Source of the DNA: Tamarix chinensis
Taxonomy: Eukaryota; Streptophyta; Magnoliopsida; Caryophyllales; Tamaricaceae
DNA length: 64,000 nt
Assembly (NCBI GenBank): GCA_030549775.1
Contig: CM060178.1
Span: forward strand, 65,028,896-65,092,895
Direction: 5' to 3'
Below the pieces are notes generated by a model. It saw only the letters and a list, made by a program, of their open reading frames with translations. It had not been told where the DNA came from and did not search any database. Each line of letters opens with the position of its first letter. Position 1 is the first letter of the stretch. Below are positions 48,494 to 61,024 of this stretch, in pieces. The position numbers and the translations under genes were made by a program.

Positions 48494-49567
48494 TTTTTTA
48501 TTCTAGTTCCATGAAGACTAGTTTTCCCACCTTATTTTTCCTTCACTTCCCCACCTGACTGAACTTCTTTTTCTTTCTTATTACTCTTCTCCTACATGAA
48601 ACATGCCCTTTACCATGCCTCGAACACCAACACTCCACCCTCATCATCATCCATGTCATGCTCTTGTACGTTGGGTTGAAATGTTTTCCCTTTATCTGAT
48701 CCTTCCTCACTCCCCACCACCCTCTTTGTGTGCATATATATGTATATAGATACTCACAAACTTCACATTAAATGCCCTCTAAAACCTCTATTCCTCCTCC
48801 ATTTTCTATTAAAACTTAGCACCACCAATTGAAGACTTTCTCTCCTTCCCTTTCTTTCTTCTCTCCATTGCTAAACACTCCTCATAACCTAGCAAATCAA
48901 CTTACCACCAAACCACAATCCACTAGGTGTTATTGTCGTTCCCTCCTTTAAACCACTAGCTAAAGCTATTAGTCACTTCCTATTCCCTTCAACCAAATTT
49001 GAGGAACACTCCGTCTTTTTACACCTAAAGCTATAGAACTTCCCCTTAGCTTTAACCATTTCACCAAAGATCTCCCTTTTTTGTATCTTACATCACACTA
49101 ACCTCCCCTTAGCAACATCCTCCTCTAACAAAACCTAACCCTTAGCATCAAACATAATTTTAGAAATCCCCCTGGAATGACCCCTTTTTTATGCTTCCCT
49201 TATTTTCAATGACAAAAAGTTTTTTTGCTCATATCCTCCTTGTTTCATGACCTTGTGCCCTTTAATTCCTTCCTGTATTTTTTTCCCACACGGCTTCCTT
49301 TTCTGGTTATTTTCTAACCCTCTTTTTTTAAGTTCATCTTAGTTAGTTTTGATTTTTTCTGTTTATATTAAAATGTTAATATATGTGTTGCTTGTTCTAG
49401 TGTAAAGAGATCAAAGAGATTGAGTGGAGACTAGTTGGGTGAATCTTTATTTATTTCTCTTGCTTTGATAAGACATAATCATACCCTTCTACAAATATGT
49501 GAGATCATTTGGTGACATATGAAGGTTGATAGGGTTCTTAAGGTATGAATTATGTATGGGTTTTTAA

Positions 49568-49607
<40 letters not shown>

Positions 49608-51470
49608 TGAAATTGTTACAATAGGTATGCGTGCATTATGAAATGCATGAAAGGATATTAACTTGCAAGTAAATAGTTGGTATATATGTTCAATTTACCA
49701 TTAAATATGAGTTGCATACATGTGTATTAAGTGGAATCGTAAACATATGTGTGTTAAGGAATTTGTTAGGGTTACGCTATTATTGCGTTATGATGCAAAT
49801 GCCTAGCTAAGTGTTCCTTGATTGTCATTACATGGTAGCTAGGGTTGATATAAATAGAATGAATGTATACACAAATAATAAAGTTATCATATGATAATTA
49901 TTATTCTCATATTTTAGGGTTTGAGATGTTTCCCTATAAGCATTGTGATGTTAATTTCCCTATTAAATGCCATATTATGCTATAGATTTGTACGCATATG
50001 TTGTATGGAATATATGATGTGTTAGAAATGCAAGATTAGGATTTATAGACGTAACTTACTAAATGTATGAAAGGTGAAAAATATAATCAATTGATAAATT
50101 TTAAAGATTCCCTACATGCTAAAATATTATAAATTGTTGCTATTTGGTATTTCCATGATAAACTTCTCATAATAATAATTTTAGTATGAAAGTGGATAAT
50201 ATTGGTGAAATTAGAGTTTTAAAGGTATTTTGGTCATTTGTAACCTAACACATCTTTTGTGAATAATTTTACAAAAGATGGTCTTAGACTTGTGATAGGT
50301 TGACCTTAGCATCGACTTTTACCATACCGTTTATCATATGGCTGACTTGGATAATTGTAAATTAAGGAAGAATGGATAAGTATAGACATGGGAATAATTT
50401 TCCAATAAATAATATCTATGTCCACCTTATAAAAGATTATTATATAAAGTGGAAGACCTTAAGCTTGGCAATGGTTGCTCTATAGGGTTAGCTACCCTAG
50501 GAACCGATAGAAGCCCTCGAATTGTTTGGTTCATTGGTGTGTCATCATGTTTTAGTAATACCCTGGCTTACTCATAGATGACCTATGGGCTATATAGGGG
50601 TATCAATACTTAAGTATTAGGTGTCCTAGGTGTGAGGATACTATGTCATCTTATGCACTAATATTATAAAAGTGTTGTTATACCTCAAGGTTGGATGCTT
50701 GGGAGGGTACTGTGATGCCTTGTATACTATTATAACTAGTCTACGTTTATGTCTCCAATTATTATTATTATATCCCCATCAAGTAACTAAAAATGGAAAT
50801 AACTTGTTTGTGAGAATATAATTGATTTGTTCTAGGTTGTTTATTTGGTAGCTTCCTTTGTGAACTACCTGGTTTTTGTATGAGGTTTAGTAGTTACCTC
50901 ATTGGCCTACCCTTGGTATTTGGAATTTATTTAATTATGCTAATGTTGGTGATTTTAGTATTCTACAATTTCTTTAGTGTGTGTTGCCTTGTTTTTATAT
51001 ATGTGCTTCATGTGGCCTTACATATTGGTGTTGTGTAATGGTTCACTCGGTATCATAGTACTGATAGGTTTCATTTCATGGTCCCCAACTTATTAAATGG
51101 GCATTGATGATGTAGTAGGAGTACCTTGAAGTTTATCTTAATGGATTTTGGTAGGGGTTGAGAGTTACGAATGACCAGCATTCATCTCAACATCTTATGA
51201 TCTGAATATTTCTTGTACTTTTATGTCCCTTACTATTTTTCCTTTTTTATATTATAACTAATTTTCCTAATCCATTACTTAATAGGATAATGTAGTCTGT
51301 AATGACATTCCTATTTTGTTCCTATATTATAAATGTTATTTAATTAAAGTGATATTTTAGCCTTAGCACTTAGTAGGATGTCTGACTTATACTGATTGTA
51401 GTAGTAACACTCATAATTCTGTAATTGATCCTTTCACAAAAAGACAGTAGTAAATTTGGGGGAGTTACCA
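48494..51470 (+). mobile_element. LTR H, 5' LTR of a gag-only retrotransposon
   Basis: It aligns along its length with LTR I: a ccccacct start, a catcatcatccat/gttgggttgaaa segment, the TTAGCACC..CTTTCTCTCC leader, the atgggttttt(t/g)aaa(a/g)aatata microsatellite, and a cttagacttgt..ataggt segment. It ends ggggagttacca, followed at once by a primer-binding site. The first 240 bp seen in LTR I are missing, so its 5' end is truncated at the copia LTR. The two LTRs differ by many substitutions and indels, so the insertion is old. Confidence 0.7.
49570..49606. repeat. TA microsatellite in LTR H
   Basis: About 18 repeats at the same LTR position as the tract at 54,087-54,115 in LTR I. Confidence 0.95.
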
Positions 51471-51472
51471 GT

Positions 51473-51484
51473 TGGTATCAAATC
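51473..51484 (+). promoter_or_regulatory. Primer-binding site, initiator tRNA-Met type
   Basis: tggtatcaaatc, two bases after the end of LTR H, matches ten of twelve bases of the usual plant TGGTATCAGAGC site. Confidence 0.75.
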
Positions 51485-51716
51485 TTTTGGTTTTAAAATC
51501 CCTTCTTTCTATTTCAAAAGTTTATTTGCCTAAATGTTTTTAAACCTGGATTAGTCTTGTAAGGAACCATGGATATGGTTTTGGTTTGGCTATATAATTA
51601 GTTGTGGTTACGTGTTGGCCTTTATGTGAGTAGTTGTTTAGTACTTCTATCTTATTTGCTATGTGATTATCTTGGATAGTGTGTTGAACAATTCCTTGTC
51701 CCCATCTTAGAGCATC

Positions 51717-52450
51717 ATGACCAAGAGCGCAAGACTTGCATGTATGGAGGAGTTGCTTACTACTTTGGCTGAGAGAGACATATATCTGCCACCGTCTCCA
51801 CCACCATGTAAGATACCTATCTAGATTCTCACACCAACTCCAAATGAGAATTGGTTACAAAGGACATGGTCACACACATTGCCAGCATTCATGGGTACCA
51901 AGGACCTATTGGATTCGAAGCATTGGATGCCAAAATTTAAAAAAATATTTGGAGCTTTAGAGTGTCCATGCAAAAAGAGGGTGAAGGTAGATACATACTT
52001 TCTAAAGGGTCATGCGAATGATTGGTGGCATAGTCAGTAAGTGCCAGGTTCACTTATTATGACTTGGGAGCACATGGTATAGAGGATAAGAGCTTGATTT
52101 TGTTTAAATAGTGTTAGTATAGGACTATATTATAGATTCATGGAGCTTTGCCATGGTTCCTCCATATTTGAGTTGTACTGCTTAGAGTTCACTAATTTCA
52201 TTTGTTTTGCTCTCGATGTAGGGGTAAATAAGGATTTGAAGATGTACTAGTTTGAGTTGGGACTAAACGCTCACATACAAAAGTTACTCTTGAGTTAGTT
52301 CTTTTTTATGAACCTCTTTAACATGTTTGAGAAGGCGACTAAGGTCATGAAGGTTATTTAGATCAAGGTTAGTGAGACCTCAGGAACAAGAGGAAGCTAG
52401 AGGTTCTAGATAGTGAGCAAATCACTGAGTTGATACGGTAAGGGTAAGAC
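51717..52450 (+). pseudogene. Gag remnant between LTRs H and I
   Basis: After an ATG at 51,717 and a short lead rich in Pro, the matrix/capsid-like landmarks appear: LDSKHWMPKFKKIFGALEC, KKRVKVDTYFLKGHANDWW, then LEFTNFICFALDVG and FELGLN. They follow the plant gypsy retrotransposon gag pattern (W...M...F....C....KV..A.Y.L...A..WW). Several stops and one frameshift near 51,820 break it. No zinc knuckle, protease, reverse transcriptase or integrase follows. The next landmark is the 3' polypurine region at 52,761, so the pol region has been deleted as a block. Confidence 0.75.
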
Positions 52451-52760
52451 TTTAAGTTAATTTCCATTGATGCAAGGTAGTGGTATGGGTTGGGGATCTA
52501 GTATTGTGATTTTCTAGAGAGAACCAATGTTCGGGGTAACCTATTTTATTATTTTATTAGAGATAGAGTCTCAAGCCATGGCCTAAAAATCTTCCTCTCA
52601 GTATTTTTACTATCCTTCCTTTTATTTCTTGAGTGGTTAACTTTAATGTGTTACATGTTGGATTGTTCTTGAGATGATTATGATAAGGTAGCACCATAAG
52701 GGCAATGAGCCTCATGTGCTATGTGGGTCTTATGTGTTTAATATATGTGGTGTGGTGTGG

Positions 52761-52798
52761 ATTTCGAGGATGAAGTCCCCCCTTAAGGGGGTAGTAAT
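52761..52798 (+). promoter_or_regulatory. Polypurine tract and chromovirus-like 3' leader
   Basis: atttcgaggatgaagt followed by a taagggggtag tract immediately precedes LTR I. Plant chromoviruses commonly carry a tttcgaggacgaaat..aaggggg segment just upstream of the 3' LTR. Confidence 0.7.
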
Positions 52799-54086
52799 TT
52801 AATACCCCAAATTTTAGCTAATTCTAATTACAATCTTAACTTAGTTCTAAAATCAAGAAATTGATACCTCTATTTTATTTGAATTCATTATTCCTCATTC
52901 TTGTCCTAATCCTAATATTAAATCTAAGTCATTAATATTTTGTAAACCCCAGATGGTTGATAGTTAATTTTTTCTAATATATTAAACTAAATTATTTTAA
53001 ACTAATTTTAATTTTAAATTGGCACTTAAATTCTTTCCATATTTCCTTTTTCTTTTTCTTTTTTCCCCACCTAGATAACCTGTTTTTTCTTCTTCATCCT
53101 CTTCTCCTACATTAAATATTCCCTCTATCATGCCTCTATCACCTACACCCTACCTTCATCATCACCCATATCCTCCGTTCATAGGTTGGGTTGAAAACTT
53201 TTCCCCTTTTCCAATTGTGCCTCACTTCCCACCTCCCTTTCTACATGCATATATGTGTATATACATACTAAGAAACTTCATATTTAATGCCCCCTAACAA
53301 TCTCCCTTCCTCCCTCTATTTTCTATCTAAACTTAGCACCGCCTATTACAGCCTTTCTCTCCTTTCTTTTATCTTTCTCTCGATCGCTAAACACACCCCA
53401 CAATATAGTAATCTAACTCACCAAAAAACTACACTCCATTTCATTTCTTGTTATAGCCGTTCCCTCCCCCCAACCACTAGGTTAACCCACTAGTCACTTC
53501 CCATTCCCTTCAGCCAAAGCTACTGAGCACTCACCCTTATTAAACTCAAAGCCACCAAACCCCTTTCTTGGCTTCAACTACTTCCACCAGAGCTTCCCCC
53601 TTTTACATCCTACACCACCAAGACCTTCCCTTAGCAACATCCTCTACCACCACATCCTAACCCTTAGCTTTAGCTAAAGTTACCAAACCCCCATCAACAA
53701 CCCCTTTTACCGAATCTCCCCTCATTCACAAGGGCGATAACTATCGTTGCTCTTCTCCACCATATTACATGAATGCCTTATTGTTCCTTGCCTCATTGTT
53801 GTCCCATGTGACTTCCCTTGTCAATTATTTTCTACCTTCTTTTCTAAGTTGATCTTAGTTAATGTCATTTGTTGTTATTTATATTAAAATGCTAATCTAT
53901 GTGTTGGTTGTGCTGATTTAAAGAGCTCAAAGAGGTTGAGTAGAGAATAGTTAGATGCAGCTTTCTTTATTTATTTTTCTTGGGTAAGAGGTAACTATAC
54001 TCTCTACAAAGACATGAGATCATGTGGTGACATATATAGGTTGATATGTTACTTGGGTTATAAATTATGCATGGGTTTTTGAAAGA

Positions 54087-54117
<31 letters not shown>

Positions 54118-55980
54118 TTATACACCAAAATTGTTACAATAGTTATTCAATATTTATTAAACCATGAAATGATATTAAATTCATAGTGAATATTTGGTAT
54201 ATATGATCAACTTAACATAAAATATAAGTTGCATGTGTATGATGTTGAATGGTTAATGTATACATGTTTAGGGTTTTGTTAGGGTTATGATCTTGTTCAA
54301 TGACGATGTAAATGCCATGCTAAGTTTCCCATGATCATCTTTGCATGGTACCTAAGGTTGATATAAATAGTATAAAATCATGCATGCATGATTAAGGTCA
54401 TAACACAATAATTTTAATTCCCATATTATAGGATTTGAGATATTTCCTTACATGAACCATGTTGTTTATTACTTTATTATATGCATATTATGCTATAAAT
54501 TTATACATATGTGTTTCATGGAATATACGACACATAAGAAATTCATGATTAGGGTTTTTAGACGTAATAATATGAAAATATAGTCAATCACTAAATTATA
54601 AGTATTACTTATGTGCAAAAATATTATGAATCATTACCTTTTAACCTTTTCAATCCAAATTGTTCATAATAATAATTTTTAGTACAAAATTAGATAATAA
54701 TGGTGAAATTAGGGTTTGAGGGAATTTAGGTTATTTATAACCTAATGCATCTTTTGTAAATAACTGGATATAAGATGGTCTTAGACTTGTAATAGGTGGA
54801 ATAGTTTTAACTTTAACCTATACCTAAACTATTAGACTTAGGGTTAATTTTGACATCTAAAAATAAAGGAAAAATAGATAAGTATGGAAATGGAAATAAT
54901 TGTGCAATGCGTGATATCTGTGGTCACCTTATAAAAGTTTAATACTTAAAGTGGAAGACCTCAAGTTTGAAAATGGTTAATATCTATAGTTAGCTACCCC
55001 AGGGATGAGTTAGGAGCCCTTAGTTTATTTGGTTTGTTAGTGTGTTTATATGCCTAATAAGGTCATAGTCTACTCTATAGGTGTCCTATGGGCCCTATAG
55101 AGGCTATCAATAGTTAAGGATTGTGCAGCCTAGGTGTGGAGGGTATCGTGTCGTCTTGTGCCCCTGTATGACTAGGGTGTTGTTATGCCTCTATATTAGA
55201 TGGTTAAGAGAGTACTATAATGTCTTATGCTCTTATATGATTGATCTACATTTATTTCTTTAGGTTATTATTTTACCAACCTTGATTAATTAAAAATGGA
55301 AGTAACTTATGTGTAAGAATGTAATGGATTTGTTTTGGGTTGTTCGTTCAGTAACTTCCTTTGTGGGCTACCCAATTTTAATATATGGTTTAGTAATTGT
55401 CACCGTAAACTACCCTTGATATTTAGAATTGATTAGATTATGTTAGTTCTAGTTATTTCCATATCTCATGAATTCCTTATTGTGCCATGACACTTTTTTA
55501 TCTTTATGCATCATGTAGCATTACATATTAGTGTTGTGTAATGGCTCAATTAGTAACATAGTACTAACGGTTCCGTTTCATGGTCTTCTACTTATTTAAT
55601 AGGGAGTGATTACCTTACTATATTACTTTAAAGGTTTGACTTGATAGCTTCTTGTAGGGGTTGAGAGTTAGGAATAACTAGTATTCATCCAGGTTTCTTA
55701 TGATCAGGATATTCCTTGAAATTTTGTGCCCCTTTCTCTCTTTTTTATATGATAACTGATTTTCTTGATTATTTTGTATTTATCAATATGATTTAATCTT
55801 TAATGAAATAGTTATTTTATTCCTACATTGTAAATATTATTTAAACAAAGTAACGTCTTAACCTTAGCAATTATTTTAAGAACGCTATGCTTGACTTATA
55901 CTGAGTGCAACAATAACACCCATTACTTTTATAATTAATGCTTCAACAAAAAAAATAACAAGTAAATTTAGGGGTGTTCA
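52799..55980 (+). mobile_element. LTR I, 3' LTR of the gag-only retrotransposon
   Basis: It starts tttaataccccaaatttt, a decayed TGTAATACCCC, after the polypurine tract and ends tttaggggtgttca. It is about 3.2 kb long, pyrimidine-rich in the first third (53,040-53,860). A frame at 53,287-53,493 is low-complexity. It carries a TA microsatellite and the same downstream segments as H. Together H, gag and I form an LTR retrotransposon of about 7.5 kb with a 1.3-kb interior. Confidence 0.75.
54087..54115. repeat. TA microsatellite in LTR I
   Basis: About 13 repeats, the counterpart of the tract in LTR H. Confidence 0.95.
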
Positions 55981-56268
55981 TAAATACTTCCTAAAAGGAC
56001 AGCCCAAGAGAATGAATAACTCGTCACATAACGGTTAAGATAAAACCAAATAAAACATCAAACCAACTATTTAAGGCATAATTCAAACACATGATATGAA
56101 AACAACATAAAAGAACTTTTATGTTACCTAGACCTGTCCCTCAAATATAAGACATAAGAAGGACTCACAAAACTCATTAATCCAAACAATGAATCGACAC
56201 TCTCACCATGAGAAACTTAATCAAGACTGAAATAATATGGTATCAATATGAGGGGCATGTTGAGTTAG
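55981..56268. other. AT-rich spacer, nothing recognised
   Basis: No open frame or repeat of note. It separates LTR I from the minus-strand LTR fragment L. Confidence 0.5.
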
Positions 56269-57220
56269 TGTAACACTCTAGTTTTTTATATTTAAAAAAT
56301 ATTTTTTGAGGAAGAATTAATTACCAAATCACTAGGATTTACCACTACACTTATCACAATTTTGGGACCTTTTCTTTTTGTATGTTGCATTTTAAGGCTA
56401 TAACAAACTAAAACCAAAGTAAATCAACCAAAATAGAATACCATACATAAGTAGAAGTTATGGATAATATTATCAGTCCAAAAAGATAACCAATATATAG
56501 CTAGGGTTATAAAAGTCTAAAGTAAAATTGATTATAAAAAAAAAACTAGCACCTAAAGGTGCAACATCGGTTTGCTCTAACTCTTAGATCCAAAAGCCCA
56601 CTCTAAAATGGAACTTCTTCCCAAGGGATTCACGTATCCTTTCCACACTTATATGATTTATGCCATGCCATCACCTTCACATAACCATCTGCAAAAATAG
56701 TATCAATATGGATTCCTTGCACAAAGTAAATCATAATACCTTATAAGAGGTAGCATTCCTACCTTTCATATGCCACATAAAATTTAAAAAGCATACTATA
56801 GAACAAAGCAAGTACCTTAACCACATCTAATAATATATAAAAGTTTAATCTCAAATTCAATAGGAAAATGTGCTAGTTCACTTCTCATACTTTCAAAGTA
56901 TAATAAAAATATCCAATTACTCAAGTAAATTCTAAAATAATAGGTAGGACACTAAGGCATCTACTTAAAAAATATATCTAAGATAAGTTCCAAAAAAAAG
57001 CTTGGAACTGAGGTAGCTACCGAACATAAAAACCTAAATCAATTCCAATACCAAGGTAGGGCACTGAGATGACTATTGAATCGACAAGCCCAAATAATTC
57101 CAATAAAGGCGACTATTGAACAAACAAATCAAAAAAATTCTAATACCAAAATAGGGCACTAAGGTGACTACCAAACCACCAAATTCATTTTTTTCATATT
57201 CTTACACGATAGATAATTTT
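56269..57220 (-). mobile_element. LTR L fragment, minus orientation
   Basis: The left end tgtaacactctagtttttt is the reversed 3' terminus of this LTR group. On the minus strand it then holds a degraded conserved block (about 56,620-56,760) and a short tandem array. The array has variants of aattccaataccaa, a (g)gtagggcactgaggtgact stretch and ctattgaa, at about 56,930, 57,000, 57,050 and 57,145. It is cut off near 57,220 by chromovirus sequence. Confidence 0.6.
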
Positions 57221-57239
57221 ATTTTTACTTACCTCAGGA

Positions 57240-58690
57240 GGGATACAATCAACTTGGGGACATTGAGGTGTACCTAGTCATATTGTTACCCAAAGGTGAC
57301 ATAATATCCTTACCTCAAATCCAAGGACACAACAGAACATTTTTACATGGTCAAAAGAAGGTGAGTCCAAGACAAGCTAAGGGGATAAGATTCTTGCAGA
57401 CATTTGTGTTCTCTACAAGACATGTGGATGACAAAGAAAATGTCGTGGCAAATGCATTATTGAGGAGGACCATGGTACTTACCATGATGGATGCAAAGCT
57501 TTTGGGGTTCGAGATGTTAAAGAGTCAATATGCCATGGATGATGATTTTGCTATGATCTTTGAACATTAGAAGGAAAAAGGAAGTTCTATAACTTATCTT
57601 ACTCAAGATGGGTTCTCACTAAAGCAAAACAAATTATGTGTGTTGAAGACTGCAATTTAAGACTTATTAATCAAAGAGGTGTATGAAGGAGGAATTGTAG
57701 GACACTTTGGAGTCCACAAGAATTAGGATTTGCTGCAAGGACATTTTTATTGCCTAAGAATGAAAAAGGGAGTGCAAGTCATGGCCTCTAGGTGTGCTAC
57801 ATGTCAAATAAGAAAGAGTTTCTTCCACAAAAGGTTATATGTACCTTTAACTATGCCTAGGACACAACGAGGTAAGGATTCTATTATGGTTGTGATAGAT
57901 CAATTTTTCAAGATGGCTCATTTTATTCCATGTCACAAGACCAATGATACAACCATGTTGTGGATTTGTATTTCAAGGAGATTTTGAGGTTGCATGGAAT
58001 TCTGGGAAGTATTATTTTGGATAGATATGTGAAGTTACTAAGTTATGTTTAGAAGACATTATAGCATATGCTAGGAACAAAGCTTCTATTTAGCACATCA
58101 CATCATCCACAAATGGATGGACAAACCAAAGTTACTAATAGGACTTTAGGTACTTTGCTAAGGAGATTGGTGAGTAAGAGTGCTACGGATTGGAACGTCA
58201 AGTTACAGCATGCGGAGTTTGCTTATTATCAAAGTCCTTCTACAACAACAAGCTCTAGTCCAATTGAGATAGCGTATGGCATTAATCCATATATGCCGAT
58301 TGATGTGATATCATTGAAGAAAGGTGAAGTGAAGAGTTATAATGCACAAGAGAGAGTGGAATTCTTTCAAAAACTTCATCAAAAAATCAATTACAATATT
58401 GAGAAGGTAGATGACGTGTATAAGATAAGAGAAAACAAGCGTAGGAGTAAACTTGTTTTACAATTGGGAGATTTAGTATGGTTACACTTGAAAAAGGATA
58501 GTTTTTTAATCTAAGGAAACAAAAGCTCATGAAAAGGGTGGACGGTCATTTCAAAGTACTTTAAAAGTTTTGAGAAAGTGATTATGAGCTCAATTTGGTA
58601 GATTCATATGGTGGGGTATGAAGAACATTCAACATTGGAGACATTAACCCTTATTATGGTGATACAAATTTGAGGGAAAATTTAAATCAA
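57240..58690 (+). pseudogene. Chromovirus integrase remnant, Reina-like
   Basis: It begins at the end of RNase H (FLQTFVFSTRHVDDKENVVANAL, read in one frame at 57,268-57,570) with MMDAKLLGFEMLK. The integrase zinc region shows GHFGVHKN and CATCQIRKS. The core has RGKDSIMVVIDQFFKMAHFI, PCHKTND, then LGTKLLFSTSHHPQMDGQT and NRTLGTLLRRLV. The tail is IEIAYGINPYMPIDV and RRSKLVLQLGDLVW. A stretch holding the first catalytic Asp (the usual MDFVLGLP box) is missing between YVPLT and MPRTQRG. The catalytic Glu position after DGQT reads Lys. A NPYYGDTNLREN trailer matches the usual C-terminus. It is dead but less decayed than the chromovirus at 34.5 kb. Confidence 0.85.
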
Positions 58691-59250
58691 CAAGGAATAA
58701 TAATTCAGGATAAAACTCTAAAGAATTAGCTTTTATAATTATGAAACCAATTATTCTTTATTTTCAAAGTATCTCCTACAAAATTTAAAGACCAACTGAT
58801 GGTTACATTGCTAAAACGTAACAAACAAGCAATTGAATGTCTACATCCATGTGCATGGCACGCATGGAATAAGCGACCACGTGAATGAGGAGTTCCTTTG
58901 TATAATTTTCAAGCATTATTAAGTAATTTAGCTAATTTATTAATTAAGTAGTAAAGTTGGATAATAAAGTTAGCATAAGTAGCATAAAGGTAGCATAATA
59001 TATTTTAGTTTAGAATCTTTTAAAATATGCTTTTAGCTAGTGGTAGAAAGGTTTAAAAAATTCAATGAGTGCTGATCATAGCATTTAGAATTGAATTGAA
59101 GTTAAAGATTAACATTGAAGCTGAATACAAGTGAATTATGTGTGAGTTCAAAACAAGCAAATTGAATCTATGTGAACGGTTTATCTTGAAAGTTTTAATT
59201 TCTTTATATGTGTGAATTAGAGATTAATATATATCTTTTCTATTCTCCTT
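58691..59250 (+). mobile_element. Possible 3' LTR of the Reina-like element
   Basis: An AT-rich stretch follows the C-terminal trailer directly. It includes ggcacgcatgg, accacgtgaatgagg, a (tagcataa)-repeat near 58,970-59,000 and a gtgaattatgtgtgagtt segment. Its place and size suit a short chromovirus LTR, but I could not fix either end. Confidence 0.35.
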
Positions 59251-59735
59251 AATCCATATTTTTCCTGCCTTAATTAACATCAAAATCCTACTCAAATTCA
59301 AAGTAAAACCAAGCCATAAATTGGTATACAAAACCATAGTCGTAAACCCTCCATTTGAAACCCTAACCTTTACATACCAACCAAACACAACCTTATTCAT
59401 TCTTTTCGAACTAAACCCTAACCCTATCTCTAGTATTCAAAGCTCAAATTCAACCTCATACAATCATCAAATGCATATGCTAATTAGTAAACAACATTTG
59501 AACCATCATCAACATTAAATCACCATCACCAAATCATCATCATCATTCCCCTACCATATACGAACTATCCCCATCCTTATTCCATCACATTCAAATCCTT
59601 AATTTCCTAATTCAACATCAAAGAGCCTTTAGCCTAATATCTAAACCCAATTCAAGCATAAATTCCACATAGTTGAGAATTACACCCTCCCACACACATC
59701 AACAAAATCGTGAGAAATGATTGAGTAAATAATTA
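59251..59735. other. AT-rich spacer without gene
   Basis: Short frames only (59,321-59,518 is Asn/Ser/Thr-rich). No repeat recognised. Confidence 0.5.
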
Positions 59736-60420
59736 TTTAAAACAAAATAATTTTATTTTTAAATATAAATGATTGTGATCATGTTGGGGTTTTTAAAAAA
59801 AGGAAAACATATTTGCAAATTGTTTTTATAGAATATTTTTCTAAATATTCTCATCTTTTTTTTGTTTCAATTGGGATATTTATCCTTAATATACTTCAAT
59901 AACAATATTTGGATAATTAATTGGCTATAATTTTCAAATAAAATAGGGAGACTAATATCTGATGAATTATTTTATCGAGTAATTTCTTGATATGCAAGAC
60001 ATAATGGATTTAGACGTAATAAAATAAGGATTTTAAATTTATTAAAGGATGTAATACAATATTCAAAATAAAAGTATTTTATTTTTAAATATTGATGATA
60101 GTAAACATATTGGGTTTTGAAAAAAAAAAGATAAAGGGCATTACACTATTAAACCAATGATAAAGGCATTAAAAAAAATAGGAGATGGATTTTTTGTAGG
60201 AAAAAAATTTGTTTGCAAATTATTTTAATGGAATATTTTTAAAATATATTCTCACCTTTTTTTGTTTTAATTGGTATCTTTATCCTTAATAAAATTTGAC
60301 GAAAATATATGGATAATTACTCAACTATTATTTTCAAAAAAACTAGTAAAACAAATATCTAATGAAACAGTTTATCAAGTAAATTCTTGATATGCAAGAT
60401 ATAATGGATTTGGACTTAAC
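59736..60420. repeat. Diverged direct duplication
   Basis: Two copies, about 59,750-60,020 and 60,077-60,420, share ttttatttttaaata at the start. They then share gcaaatt..ttttta..gaatattttt, tttgtttcaattgg(g)atatttatccttaa, atatttggataatta and gatatgcaaga(c/t)ataatgg. The offset grows from 326 to 400 bp because the second copy holds about 74 extra bases (60,130-60,205), which include cattacactattaaacc. Confidence 0.8.
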
Positions 60421-61024
60421 CATGCATGTGTAAATGTGTGACATTTTACTTTGGTAAATACTTTTGTACTTAGTTAATAAATTTTAAATAAAAAATTTCC
60501 ACGATTCTTGATTTACTTGATAAGATTTTCTTACTTAACTAAACTCGATCACAATCATTCAATGTTGATGAGAGATTATATTTTTATAGAGAAAAGTATA
60601 CCAACAGCTTTGAAAGCATAGAGAAAGAGATGTTTTCATAAGTGAGACATTTTTCTTATTACTAGTGGTTAGTTCTTATTGTGAGTTCCATTGTTACCAA
60701 TTCATTTTATTGAGTTGTATTGTGTTACTGATTACGGTGCAGCAATCATAAGAATAAAAGATTTATTGAGTCTATCTGCACATTGAGGGAGGTAAATTTA
60801 TTGCCATCTACAGTTTGAATTGTATTCTAACTTAGAGTTAAGTTGATGAGTGTTTGAAAGTTCATACAAGAAAAGAGTTGTATTATATGTTCCTATTTAT
60901 TGTTTGTAAGAAGAGAAATCGTTAGGACTGAGGGTGTATGCTACTTAAGAGATGAGTAATTCTTAAGTAGACGATCCACATAATTTCTAGTGCCAATCTC
61001 TTTGTTGCTTTCATATTACTTAAC
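60421..61024. other. AT-rich spacer without gene
   Basis: No open frame of significance and no known repeat recognised. Confidence 0.5.
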
